A stretch of DNA of 64,000 nucleotides from Marinobacter sp. LQ44 (lineage in GTDB: Bacteria; Pseudomonadota; Gammaproteobacteria; Pseudomonadales; Oleiphilaceae): NCBI RefSeq assembly GCF_001447155.2, contig NZ_CP014754.1, positions 1,488,001 through 1,552,000 of the forward strand, read 5' to 3'. The position numbers and the translations under genes were made by a program. Positions 16,646 through 25,356 of the stretch are shown here, piece by piece; positions within the stretch are counted from its first letter, which is position 1, and each line of letters starts with the position of its first letter. Under the pieces are notes generated by a model that worked only from the letters and a program-made list of their open reading frames with translations, made no database searches and was not told the DNA's origin.

Positions 16646-18728
16646 GTTTGCCCGGCGAAGCCGGCAAACCCGGCCATCTGAAAGAAGATGGCGTCACCCC
16701 GACTGAGGGGAAGACAATCCGACTGGCAAGGGCGTCACTGGCCAACGGTGGGGTCTGAAGGAAGCCATAGGAAGTTAACGGTACACAACGCAAGTGAACC
16801 TGCTTCGGCAGTCCAGGTGGGTTAGCGTGCAAAATAGCGCGACGCCCGATACTCAGTCAGACCTGTGCTGTGTTTGAGGGTGGCATCGTTAACAGGGAGC
16901 CGGTGCAGTAACCGGGGAAGCCTGACACCGAATCCGGCGACGCCGGAGGCTGTGGCGCAAGGTGAAAGCCGAGGCCGCAGTCGGTGCGAGGTGGCAGATG
17001 AAGCCGTAGTAGTGAGGAAGTTCCGGCCTGAGAAGCCTGGTAACAGCGTGGAGGACAAAACCGGAATGACCGCTGGCGGAGGTTCAGCGGACCGGTCAGG
17101 GTCAAAAGCTCTGATCGGATGCGAAGGGCGGAAGTCATTAACGAGAATGACGGACGACGAGTGAGAGGTGGACGCTGTGTTCACAAGCTGCCCGACGGGG
17201 CAGGGACGTGCACTGGGGTACTGCGGGAACGCAGTGGCTCTGGTGTTCTCCGAACAAGGGAGTAGAGCGATACCGTGGCGGCAGATTGCCAGAGCGCTAG
17301 TACCCGGACGGATCGCCTGAAACAGACCGGCAGCCAGACCGATCCTCGAAGCCGTCACCACAGAGATGAGCAGGCATGAGGAAATACTACAGTCTGTACG
17401 GGCAGCTGCTGTCAAAGCAACGTCTGTACGAAGCCTTCAGACATGTCAAGCGCAACAAGGGCGCGGCCGGAATCGATGGGCAGAGCCTGGGTGCGTTTGA
17501 GGCGAATCTGGAGGTGGAGCTGTCGTGCCTGTTGCTCGAGCTGAAGGAAAAGCGCTATCGGGCGCAGCCGGTCAGGCGCGTCGCCATTGCCAAGGACGAT
17601 GGTGGTGAGCGTTTACTGGGCATTCCAACGGTTCGGGACCGGGTTGTGCAGCAGGCGTTGCGCAGCATCCTAGAGCCGATCTTCGACCCGGGCTTTCACC
17701 CGTCGAGCTACGGGTATCGTCCGGGACGCAGTGGTCACCACGCCATCGGCAAGGCGGAGTTGTTTATCCGTCGATACCGGCGTGAGTGGGTTGTGGACAT
17801 GGACCTGTCGAAATGCTTCGACACGCTCAACCATGACCTGATCATCCGTCAGTTCCGCCAACGGATCACGGACGGCAGTGTCCTGTCACTGCTGCGCCAG
17901 TTCCTGGAAAGCGGCGTGATGGTGGGGTACCACCTTGAAGAAACGGAGCTGGGAAGCCCGCAGGGCGGCGTGATCAGTCCGCTGATCGCAAACGCCTACC
18001 TGGACGCCTTCGACCAGTTCATGAAAGCGCGGGGGCACCGGATCGTTCGCTACGCGGACGACATCCTGATCCTGTGCGGCTCACGAGCGGGCGCGGAGAA
18101 TGCGTTACGGGTGGCCCGGCGCTATCTGGAAAATGAGTTGAAGCTGACGGTCAATACCACCAAAACCCACATCGCCCATAGTGATGAAGGGGTTAAGTTC
18201 CTGGGCGTGGTGATACATAGCAAGTACACCCGCATACAGGGAAAGAAGGTGGTCAGGCTTAAGCAGAAGCTGAAATCACTGACGAAGCGAAACCGGGGCA
18301 TCGGACTTGCGGCCATTATACGTGAGCTGAATCCGGTGTTGCGGGGCTTTGTCAGCTACTTCCGGGTGGCGAACTGCGCGCGGGTGTTAAAGCAGGTGAT
18401 GAGTTGGCTAAGGCGGCGCCTGCGCTGCATCCAGCTCAAGCAGTGGAAAAAGCCGAGTCGGCTGCATCGGAGGCTGAAACAGCTAGGTTACCAACCCCCG
18501 TTCCGGCATATCAAGATGCAAAGCTGGCGCAACGCGGCGTCCCCACTGGCCAGTCTGGCCCTGTCCAACACCTACCTGCACAATGACCTGAAGTTGATGG
18601 ATCTTGCGAAGGTCAAAACCGGCATCACTGCCCCCGAGTTCGGGGTAAGTTAATGGCATGAGCCGTATACGTGGCCCGTATGTACGGTTCTGTGAGAGGG
18701 ATGAGGCGGTAACGCCTCACCCTACTCG
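16646..18728 (+). mobile_element. Group II intron inserted behind the narK terminator
   Basis: A structured 5' region of about 730 bp with many hairpins (for example GGCCATCTGAAAGAAGATGG and CACCCC-GACTGA-GGGG) precedes a reverse transcriptase/maturase gene. Downstream is domain V, GAGCCGT...ACGGTTCT (18660-18691), then a domain VI hairpin with GATGAGGCG-GTAA-CGCCTCA and an end near CCTAC. The RT-containing intron points in the same direction as narK. The 5' boundary is placed just after the terminator T-tract and is uncertain by about 10-40 bp, since a clean GTGYG start is not seen; the 3' end is uncertain by a few bases. Insertion behind a terminator hairpin is the known habit of some bacterial group II intron classes. 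Confidence 0.85.
17376..18653 (+). CDS. ltrA: Group II intron reverse transcriptase/maturase
   Basis: 425-aa intron-encoded protein. RT blocks are readable in order: GAAGIDGQSLGAF (RT0/1), RLLGIPTVRDRVVQQAL (RT2), SSYGYRPGRSGHHAI (RT2a/3), VVDMDLSKCFDTLNHDLI (RT3), GSPQGGVISPLIANAYLD (RT4) and catalytic YADD at 226-229 (RT5), then RT6-7 (TKTHIAHSDEGVKFLGV). The maturase X domain follows (LNPVLRGFVSYFRVAN, LRRRLRCIQLKQWKKP). There is no C-terminal HNH endonuclease with CxxC pairs, so it lacks the En domain. All RT blocks appear intact, so the intron may be active. The stop lies 6 bp before domain V. Confidence 0.95.
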   Translation: MRKYYSLYGQLLSKQRLYEAFRHVKRNKGAAGIDGQSLGAFEANLEVELSCLLLELKEKRYRAQPVRRVAIAKDDGGERLLGIPTVRDRVVQQALRSILEPIFDPGFHPSSYGYRPGRSGHHAIGKAELFIRRYRREWVVDMDLSKCFDTLNHDLIIRQFRQRITDGSVLSLLRQFLESGVMVGYHLEETELGSPQGGVISPLIANAYLDAFDQFMKARGHRIVRYADDILILCGSRAGAENALRVARRYLENELKLTVNTTKTHIAHSDEGVKFLGVVIHSKYTRIQGKKVVRLKQKLKSLTKRNRGIGLAAIIRELNPVLRGFVSYFRVANCARVLKQVMSWLRRRLRCIQLKQWKKPSRLHRRLKQLGYQPPFRHIKMQSWRNAASPLASLALSNTYLHNDLKLMDLAKVKTGITAPEFGVS

Positions 18729-18753
18729 CTGGTGCGCCCGGCACGGGCGCACC

Positions 18754-18788
18754 AAAAAAGCCCGCCAGGATTGCTCCGTGGCGGGCTT
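18754..18788 (-). terminator. Rho-independent terminator of the minus-strand NarK-family gene
   Basis: On the minus strand AAGCCCGCCA pairs with TGGCGGGCT across a short loop and is followed by six T residues. It lies 22 bp beyond the stop codon of the NarK-family gene. A second perfect hairpin (GGTGCGCCCG-GCA-CGGGCGCACC, 18731-18753) abuts it on the intron side. Confidence 0.88.
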
Positions 18789-18810
18789 GGATTGCTCGAG
18801 CTTTAAGGCA

Positions 18811-20316
18811 TTACTTCGCCCCAAGCAGTGCCGCTCTCTGGCGCTCTTCCTCTTCAATCTGAAGATCCACAGAAGATACATGGTACTCATCAGAAAACGC
18901 GCTCTCAGGCTCCTTCAGCCAGAGGATACACAGCACCCAGCTGATGAACGCCCCGGCAGAGATAATGAAGAAGAACTGAGACGGTGTTACGAAGGTGAAG
19001 ATGGTGAGGTAGACCACCGCTCCGACGTTACCGTAGGCCCCCGCCATACCAGATATCTGCCCGGTCAGGCGGCGCTTGATGGACGGAATGATACCGAAGG
19101 TGGCGCCCTCTGCACCCTGCACGAAGAAGGAGGTGAATACGGTGATTCCCACAGCGATAATCAGCGGCCAGTTGGAGTTGAGCAACCCCATCAAGGCAAA
19201 GCCCAGACCAATACCAAACATATAGCTGAGCATGACAAACCGCCGATTGCCCATACGGTCAGACACCAAACCACCCATCGGGCGCGCCAGCAGGTTTACG
19301 AAGGCAAAGGAAGCCGCGATCAGGCCCGCCGCAGTGGCACTCAGGCTCCAGGTTTCCTCGAAGAACATCGGCAGCATGGAGACCACCGCCAGCTCAGCAC
19401 CAAAGTTGGCGAAGTAGGTGCTGTTCAGGGCAGCCACACTGCTGAACGGGTATTTGTCGTCTTCCGGAACACCTTTTTTCAGGATCGGAATGTTCACCCG
19501 CAGAATCTGGATGATCTGATAGCAAACAATGGCGAAGATCACCGCGTAGCAGATAGCGGCACCCATGGGGCTCAAGTAGCCCAGGTTCTGGATACGCCAC
19601 ACCAGGATGGCCAGCACGCCGATCAGTGGAATAGTCCACAGGATCAGTTTAACCAGGTCTCCCCAGCTACTGACTTCCATGGCGGACGCCTTGCGGGGCT
19701 TGCGGTGCACGGTGCCTTCCGGACCATCGGTAATGGCAAACCAATACCAGATGCCGTAACCGGCCATCACAATGGCACTCTGGGCAATCGCCCAGCGCCA
19801 GCCATCATCGCCACCGTACATGGTGATGGCGATGGTCGGCAGAGACATCGCCGCCGCCGCAGAACCGAAGTTACCCCAGCCGGCGTAGAAGCCCTCGGCA
19901 AAGCCGATGTCCTTCGGCTTGAACCACATGGCGGTCATGTGGATACCGACCACAAAGCTGGCACCGATAGAGCTCAGTACCAGACGACTGATCAGCAGCT
20001 GGGCCATGGTGTTACCGAAGGCAAACACCAGGGCGGGAATGGCCATCACCACCATCAGCACCGAGAACACCCGGCGCGGCCCAAAGCGGTCCAGCGCCAT
20101 GCCGACGATGATCCGGGCCGGAATCGTCAACGCCACGTTACAGATGGCAAACAGGCGCAGGTCGTCTTTGGTCAGCCAGTCGACGCTTTTGAGCATACTG
20201 GATGCCAGGGGCGCCATATTGAACCAGACATAAAAGGTAATAAAGAAAGCAATCCAGGTCAGGTGCAGGGCCCTGATCTCCGGATTGCGGACGCGGAAAA
20301 CGTCAGCGACTTTCAT
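18811..20316 (-). CDS. NarK/NasA-family MFS nitrate transporter (third NarK-type paralogue)
   Basis: 501-aa MFS protein with about 12 TM helices. The nitrate/nitrite porter features include ARIIVGMALDRFGPRR in the 2-3 loop, GFYAGWGNFGSAAAAM (first nitrate signature) and GMAGAYGNVGAVVYLT (second). It opens VRNPEIRALHLTWIAFFITF, a form seen in NrtP/NasA-like and some NarK proteins of marine gammaproteobacteria. It is downstream of the universal stress protein on the same strand (47 bp), so both are probably driven by the FNR box at 20913. AGGAGG-like CCGGAGG precedes the ATG. Whether it imports nitrate for assimilation or respiration cannot be decided here. Confidence 0.85.
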   Translation of the reverse strand: MKVADVFRVRNPEIRALHLTWIAFFITFYVWFNMAPLASSMLKSVDWLTKDDLRLFAICNVALTIPARIIVGMALDRFGPRRVFSVLMVVMAIPALVFAFGNTMAQLLISRLVLSSIGASFVVGIHMTAMWFKPKDIGFAEGFYAGWGNFGSAAAAMSLPTIAITMYGGDDGWRWAIAQSAIVMAGYGIWYWFAITDGPEGTVHRKPRKASAMEVSSWGDLVKLILWTIPLIGVLAILVWRIQNLGYLSPMGAAICYAVIFAIVCYQIIQILRVNIPILKKGVPEDDKYPFSSVAALNSTYFANFGAELAVVSMLPMFFEETWSLSATAAGLIAASFAFVNLLARPMGGLVSDRMGNRRFVMLSYMFGIGLGFALMGLLNSNWPLIIAVGITVFTSFFVQGAEGATFGIIPSIKRRLTGQISGMAGAYGNVGAVVYLTIFTFVTPSQFFFIISAGAFISWVLCILWLKEPESAFSDEYHVSSVDLQIEEEERQRAALLGAK

Positions 20317-20363
20317 TTTGAGCCTCCGGGGCTAACAACAAGGGGAAGATAATCCCAGCCACT

Positions 20364-20825
20364 TCAGCGGCTGGGCAGAATCAGGAGCGGGCACTGGACA
20401 CGGCGGGCCAGAAACGAGCTGACGCTGCCGAAGGTCATGTAGTCCAGTTCGTCCACGAAATAGGTCAGGGAACGGGCGATAAAGCCGCCATCAGGCTCAT
20501 GGCTGTGGCGGGCCAGTACCAGCATGTCGGGCCGTACTTTTTTCTCGGCTGCGAACAGCAGCATCTTGCGGGCTTCGCCATCCAGCAGCATGGTTTCTGC
20601 TTCCACGCCCTGGCTCTGGCACACTTCCAGCGCCTCCTTGAGGTGGCCCTTGAGCTCACTCACCTCTTCCTGGAACAGGTCTTCGTTACTGGATGTGATA
20701 TCCCGGGGATTTTCTGCCACCGCCACCAGAGTCAGCCTGGGGGACAGTGCGCGAAACATGGTGATGGTCTGGGCCAGGGCCAGCCTGGCGTTTCTGGAAC
20801 CATCGTAGGCAATCATGATGTTCAT
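20364..20825 (-). CDS. Universal stress protein (UspA family)
   Basis: 153-aa single-domain Usp. It begins MNIMIAYDGSRNARLALAQ, the alpha/beta nucleotide-binding-like core, and ends FLARRVQCPLLILPSR. The usual ATP loop G-2x-G-9x-G(S/T) is only partly preserved around ARHSHEPDGG...GSVSSFLARR. Start chosen at the ATG after CGGAGA; an upstream ATG would add an 11-residue tail without homology. It is first in an apparent two-gene unit with the NarK-family gene and is preceded by an FNR/ANR box centred about 94 bp upstream, matching the ANR-controlled Usps of pseudomonads. Confidence 0.85.
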   Translation of the reverse strand: MNIMIAYDGSRNARLALAQTITMFRALSPRLTLVAVAENPRDITSSNEDLFQEEVSELKGHLKEALEVCQSQGVEAETMLLDGEARKMLLFAAEKKVRPDMLVLARHSHEPDGGFIARSLTYFVDELDYMTFGSVSSFLARRVQCPLLILPSR

Positions 20826-20912
20826 GGGGTTCTCCGAGGCATTTGCTGCCGGCGGCACCCGGCAGGACTTTGACTTTCCTCAGCATTACCCCACAGCGCG
20901 CGGGCCCCATAA

Positions 20913-20926
20913 TTGACGTACATCAA
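20913..20926. promoter_or_regulatory. FNR/ANR box between usp and narK1
   Basis: TTGACGTACATCAA matches 9 of 10 positions of TTGAT-N4-ATCAA. It lies in the divergent region between the universal stress protein gene and the plus-strand NarK gene, and could serve either or both. Confidence 0.75.
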
Positions 20927-21100
20927 GAGGCTCTGCGGGTACCCCACCAGAGAAATCCTGCAGCTATCCCCTTCCGCGTTATAGCCCCGGAACCCGTACC
21001 ACCACTGCACCCAGCAGGAGGTACCTCCAATGCACCAGAAGCCAAACCAACATATTTGATATCGTTTACCTGAAGCCATTCACACCGTTCGAGAGCGGCC

Positions 21101-22456
21101 ATGACCACCACTCCAACACCCGAGGACCAGTACCGGGCGCTGGGTTTATCCACCTTTGCGTTCACCCTCTGCTTTGCGGTCTGGACCATCTTCTCCATCA
21201 TCGGCATCCGTATCAGCGAAGAGCTGGGCCTGACCGACACCCAGCTTGGCCTGTTGATGGCCACACCGATTCTGACCGGCTCTATCAGCCGCCTGTTTCT
21301 GGGCATCTGGACAGACCGTTACGGTGGGCGCTGGGTATTCGGCATATTGATGCTGACAACGGCAGCCTGTGTTTACCTGCTGACCTTTGCCACCACCTAC
21401 CCGATGATGCTGCTCGGCGCCCTGGGCGTTGGCCTCGCCGGCGGCGCGTTTATCGTGGGAGTTGCCTACACCGCTGCCTGGTTCGAGCCCTCCAGGCAAG
21501 GCACAGCACTGGGTATTTTCGGGGCGGGCAACGTGGGGTCGGCGGTCACCAATTTTGGTGCGCCTTTCCTGCTGGTTGCCTTCGGCTGGGAAAAAACCGC
21601 CCAGATCTACGCCCTGGTGCTGGCACTGATGGGTGTTTTCTTTATTGTGTTGGCGAAAACCGACCCCCTGGCACAAGCACGGGCCAACGCCGAGCAAAAA
21701 TCCTTTGCCGAGCAAATGGCGCCATTGAAAGAACTCAGGGTCTGGCGCTTCGCGCTCTACTATTTCTTTGTTTTTGGTGCCTTCGTCGCCCTTGCGCTCT
21801 GGCTGCCCCATTACCTGATCGGCGTTTATGGGCTGAATATCCAGACCGCCGGCATGATCGCCGCCATGTACACAGTGCCCGCCTCCCTGTTCCGCATCCT
21901 CGGCGGCTGGCTGTCTGACCGTTACGGCGCCCGCAGGGTAATGTACTGGACCTTCATTGCCTCGGTGGTCTGCACCTTCCTGCTCAGCTACCCGCCAACG
22001 GAATACGTTATCCACGGCATCGACGGCGACATCCGCTTCAGTTTCGAGATCACTCTGGCGCTGTTCGTGGTGCTGACCTTTGTGCTCGGTTTCTCCATGT
22101 CTTTAGGCAAGGCCGCTGTGTATAAACACATTCCGGTGTACTACCCTATGCACGTTGGCGCGGTTGGTGGCGTGGTCGGTATGATAGGCGGGATTGGCGG
22201 CTTCCTGCTGCCACTGGCGTTCGGTGTGTTGAACGACATAACCGGCGTCTGGCAGAGCAGTTTCATGCTGATGTTCATCATTGTCGCCACTGCCCTGGCC
22301 TGGATGCACTATGCGATTCGCAAGGCGGAACGGGCCGAGTGGGCGGCCCATGAAGAACACACAGACCTTCCGGAACTGGCCTCGCCGCAACTGTTCTACC
22401 CACTCAGCCGGCAGCACCAGGAGGCACCGCTGGTGAAGCCGCCACCACAGCCCTGA
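21101..22456 (+). CDS. narK1: NarK1-type nitrate/proton symporter (MFS)
   Basis: 451-aa MFS transporter, shorter than E. coli NarK and resembling the NarK1 group of denitrifiers, thought to import nitrate with protons. Visible features: SRLFLGIWTDRYGGRW in the 2-3 loop, GLAGGAFIVGVAYTAAWF with GAGNVGSAVTNFGAP (first signature), FRILGGWLSDRYGARR and the second half HVGAVGGVVGMIGGIGGFLLP. A proline-rich C-terminal tail follows the last helix. It is preceded by the shared FNR box and followed after 18 bp by the EVE-domain gene, which may be cotranscribed. Confidence 0.85.
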   Translation: MTTTPTPEDQYRALGLSTFAFTLCFAVWTIFSIIGIRISEELGLTDTQLGLLMATPILTGSISRLFLGIWTDRYGGRWVFGILMLTTAACVYLLTFATTYPMMLLGALGVGLAGGAFIVGVAYTAAWFEPSRQGTALGIFGAGNVGSAVTNFGAPFLLVAFGWEKTAQIYALVLALMGVFFIVLAKTDPLAQARANAEQKSFAEQMAPLKELRVWRFALYYFFVFGAFVALALWLPHYLIGVYGLNIQTAGMIAAMYTVPASLFRILGGWLSDRYGARRVMYWTFIASVVCTFLLSYPPTEYVIHGIDGDIRFSFEITLALFVVLTFVLGFSMSLGKAAVYKHIPVYYPMHVGAVGGVVGMIGGIGGFLLPLAFGVLNDITGVWQSSFMLMFIIVATALAWMHYAIRKAERAEWAAHEEHTDLPELASPQLFYPLSRQHQEAPLVKPPPQP

Positions 22457-22474
22457 CAACGAGAGACCTTACCC

Positions 22475-22933
22475 ATGGCCAAGTGGCTGGTAAAAACGGA
22501 ACCTTCAGAATGCAGTATTGACGACTTTGCTGCCAAGTCCGGCGGCAGCATTCCGTGGGACGGCGTGCGTAACTACCAGGCGCGCAATTTCATGGCACAG
22601 ATGGCAGAAGGTGATGAGGTGTTTATCTATCACTCCAGCTGCAAGCACATTGGCATTGCCGGCATCGTCACCGTCACCCGGAGCGCTTACCCAGACCCCA
22701 GTCAGTTTGACCCGGAATCGCCCTACCACGATTGCAAAAGCACGCCGGAGAAACCCCGCTGGCAGGCGGTGGATATGGCCTTTGAGCGCAAACTACCGCG
22801 CCTGATCCCACTGGATGAACTGAAAGCCCTGCCGGGGCTCGACAACCTGCCGCTGGTGAAGAAAGGCAGCAGATTGTCGGTAATGCCGGTCAGTGATGAG
22901 GAGTGGCAGATCATTCTGCAACAGGTGGCATAG
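22475..22933 (+). CDS. EVE-domain protein (YTH-like modified-base binder)
   Basis: 152-aa single EVE domain (PF01878). The family signature KWLVKTEPSECSIDDF at the start, WDGVRNYQARNFM and EGDEVFIYHSSCKH match solo EVE proteins such as the one next to many proteobacterial housekeeping genes. EVE domains bind modified nucleobases in a PUA-like aromatic pocket; a specific role is not known. It starts 18 bp after narK1, but EVE genes are generally unlinked to nitrate metabolism, so the pairing may be incidental. Confidence 0.9.
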   Translation: MAKWLVKTEPSECSIDDFAAKSGGSIPWDGVRNYQARNFMAQMAEGDEVFIYHSSCKHIGIAGIVTVTRSAYPDPSQFDPESPYHDCKSTPEKPRWQAVDMAFERKLPRLIPLDELKALPGLDNLPLVKKGSRLSVMPVSDEEWQIILQQVA

Positions 22934-22943
22934 CCACCTGTTG
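22919..22943. terminator. Perfect 11-bp hairpin at the end of the EVE gene
   Basis: CAACAGGTGGC pairs perfectly with GCCACCTGTTG around the loop ATA, overlapping the EVE stop codon and lying between convergent genes. There is no clear T-tract, so terminator function is likely but unproven. Confidence 0.5.
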
Positions 22944-22960
22944 CTTTGAATGGCCGTTCC

Positions 22961-24313
22961 TCACTCGTCGTGAGGAATTGGGTCTGGGCTTCTGTCCCAG
23001 CCCACCAGGGCGAGCGTCGCCACAACCCCCAGCAACAAGCCCTGCCAGGGCTCGAAGAACGCCAGGGCCGCGCCAATCAGCACTACGGTACCCCGTGAGG
23101 CGTTATCCCTCGGGATCGACATGGCAATGTAAGCACAGGCGAAGCCGGTGAGTACCAGCGTCAGGGACAGCGCCACACCCAACAGGGGCTTGAGCCCGGT
23201 CAGTAATGGCAGCAGGAAGTAAATGAACGGCAGACCCATCAGGTAATAAGATGCCAGCCCACTGTGCAGGCTGTTCATGGACTTGGGCCCCTGCTTCCAG
23301 CGTTGGACCACGATAACGTGCACGCCGGTCCAGACCGCGCCCTGAGTGGGGAAGAACGGTGCCACAATGCCCATGATGGCGTTGCGGATGGACAGGGAAA
23401 AGTGGGTGCGGTTCAGGTTAATGTCGATGTGCTCGTCCTTGCGGACTTTCAGACCTTCCCGCAGCACTTCATTACCGGTAACCAGGTCACCGAACAGGAT
23501 GATATAGGCAATCAGGGCCAGCGGAATACTCTGGATGATCATCTCTCGTGACGGCCAGCCATTGACCAGTGGCGATGCCTTGGCCAACGCCTCTCCCAAC
23601 GGCGGCACCACAAAGCCCCATTGGATATCAAAGCTCACCTCACCTACCAGCGGCCCGATAATTGCTGCGGCCAGAAAGCCCGGCAACAAACCCAACGCCC
23701 CCAGCATGAAGAAGAACCGGCTTCGAGCCTTGAGCTTTTGCATCGGCACTGAGAAAGTGAAAATCAGACAGATGGCACAAGCCAGGCCAGTCGCAATCGG
23801 CTGTTCCAGCAGGAAACGCTCGGCGTCGTCCACGAACACCCGCTTGAGGGCGGCGATGGAGGCGCCCAGAATAATGCCCGCTTTCAGGGTGTCAGGTAGC
23901 CAGATAATGAATCGCCGCCCCAAGCCGGTAATGCCCAGCATCAGAACCAGAGCGGCAAACACCAGGCTTAGGGCGGTCATGGCCTGAAACCGGCTGACCG
24001 GATCGTCGTAGCCACCGATCACAAATGCAAGAATTAACGGCAAGGCAGGCGTAATCCAACCGCCCGCGTAGGGTTCGCCAAAAACGATGACTGCCGAAGC
24101 TATCAAGGAAGCATGAATCATGGAAAGCGCAACCGCCTCCTCAAAACTCAAACCGAAGAAGGCTGTCATCACCGGTATCAAAGCCAGGCCGGTCGCCGCA
24201 GAGACAAAGAGCCCCTGCAGAAACTCCGACCAGCATAACCGGGTATGGTAGAACGGCACGCGGAAGGTAAACGGGCCCCAGCGCCAGCCGGCTAACTCAG
24301 GTCTTTCTGCCAT
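22961..24313 (-). CDS. NCS2/SLC23-like permease of unknown substrate
   Basis: 450-aa integral membrane protein with about 12-14 hydrophobic segments. It begins WGPFTFRVPFYHTRLCWSEFLQGLFVSAATGLALIPVM (first helix pair) and has GITGLGRRFIIWLPDTLKAGIILGASI, resembling the uracil/xanthine permease and SLC26 fold, where TM3 and TM10 half-helices form the substrate site. The conserved NCS2 motif Q/E-N-x-G-x4-T-R/G is not clear, so substrate assignment to purines is not justified. It lies alone, convergent with the EVE gene. Confidence 0.65.
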   Translation of the reverse strand: MAERPELAGWRWGPFTFRVPFYHTRLCWSEFLQGLFVSAATGLALIPVMTAFFGLSFEEAVALSMIHASLIASAVIVFGEPYAGGWITPALPLILAFVIGGYDDPVSRFQAMTALSLVFAALVLMLGITGLGRRFIIWLPDTLKAGIILGASIAALKRVFVDDAERFLLEQPIATGLACAICLIFTFSVPMQKLKARSRFFFMLGALGLLPGFLAAAIIGPLVGEVSFDIQWGFVVPPLGEALAKASPLVNGWPSREMIIQSIPLALIAYIILFGDLVTGNEVLREGLKVRKDEHIDINLNRTHFSLSIRNAIMGIVAPFFPTQGAVWTGVHVIVVQRWKQGPKSMNSLHSGLASYYLMGLPFIYFLLPLLTGLKPLLGVALSLTLVLTGFACAYIAMSIPRDNASRGTVVLIGAALAFFEPWQGLLLGVVATLALVGWDRSPDPIPHDE

Positions 24314-24529
24314 GGGAAGTCACTCTCTTGTATTTGTTGTGAGTCACCTGATTATGGAAACCCTTTCCTCATAGCACGAATGAATAATTCTGATCATGTG
24401 AAATAAGCACTGTTTATAAAACGCATACATCTCTCACAGGCCAATGCTGATCAACATTCAGGCTACCCAATACCCTCCCGGCGCTTTAGAATCCGGCTCC
24501 TCGCGAATTTTCTGGAGCCTTTGTTTACC

Positions 24530-25351
24530 ATGTCGTCCGAACTAAGCCCTGTTTCCGGTTTTGAGCAACTGCGCCGCATTGAGTCCAGCAAACTCTTTCA
24601 GGGCGCGGTGATTGCCATCATCATTCTTTCAGCGCTGACCACCGGTGCCAAAACCTACGATGTCCCACCACTGGTAGAGCGAAGCCTGAGCGTTCTGGAC
24701 AACGCCATCACTCTGTTCTTCCTGGTGGAGATCCTGTTCCGCTTTGGTGTCTGCCAGAACAAGAAACGCTTCCTGTTCGATGGCTGGAACCTGTTTGATA
24801 CCCTGGTGGTGATCGGCAGCCTGATTCCGCTGGATAACGCCGAAGCTGTGCTGCTCGGCCGTCTGCTGCGTGTGTTCCGGGTGCTGCGGCTCGTGTCGGT
24901 AGTGCCTGAGCTGCGCTTTTTGATTAATTCTTTGCTCAAAGCCATCCCCCGCATGGGCTACATCGCCCTGCTGATGTTCATCATCTTTTACATCTATGCG
25001 GCCATGGGCTCCATGTTCTTTGCCGATATTGACGAGTTCCTGTGGGGGGATGTGTCTATTGCCATGCTGACTCTGTTCCGCGTCGCCACGTTTGAAGACT
25101 GGACTGACGTGATGTACGACACCATGGAGGTCTACCCGTTAAGCTGGATCTACTACCTCACCTTTATATTCCTGACGGCGTTTGTGTTTCTGAACATGAT
25201 GATCGGGGCAATACTGGAAGTGATGGGCGAAGAGCAGAACGCCAAGGAAGCCGAGAAAGCCCACGACGAGCGGGACGAGATCGCCCGCCAGCTCCAGGCT
25301 GTTCAACAGCAGCTCCAGGAGCTGACCAGGCAGATCAGCGAGAGGAAATAG
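24530..25351 (+). CDS. NavBac-type voltage-gated ion channel with calcium-like filter TFEDWTD
   Basis: 273-aa six-TM channel subunit that would assemble as a tetramer. S1-S3 are hydrophobic blocks at about residues 22-100; S4 carries arginines every third residue (R111, R114, R117, R120 in GRLLRVFRVLR). The pore loop reads TLFRVATFEDWTDVM, filter T187-D193, then S6 (FIFLTAFVFLNMMIGAILEVM). A coiled coil follows (QLQAVQQQLQELTRQISERK), as in BacNav proteins that tetramerise through it. The filter differs from the sodium-type TLESWSM by acidic residues at the second and last positions. Start at the ATG with GGAG 12 bp upstream; an in-frame TTG 9 bp earlier is less likely. Confidence 0.9.
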   Translation: MSSELSPVSGFEQLRRIESSKLFQGAVIAIIILSALTTGAKTYDVPPLVERSLSVLDNAITLFFLVEILFRFGVCQNKKRFLFDGWNLFDTLVVIGSLIPLDNAEAVLLGRLLRVFRVLRLVSVVPELRFLINSLLKAIPRMGYIALLMFIIFYIYAAMGSMFFADIDEFLWGDVSIAMLTLFRVATFEDWTDVMYDTMEVYPLSWIYYLTFIFLTAFVFLNMMIGAILEVMGEEQNAKEAEKAHDERDEIARQLQAVQQQLQELTRQISERK

Positions 25352-25356
25352 GCGTT

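Noticed and set aside
18658-20352. Long plus-strand frame (564 codons) opposite the NarK-family gene
   Set aside because: It is antisense to a clear MFS gene; its composition (His/Gln/Gly-rich) is typical of a frame shadow in GC-rich DNA, with no family signature.
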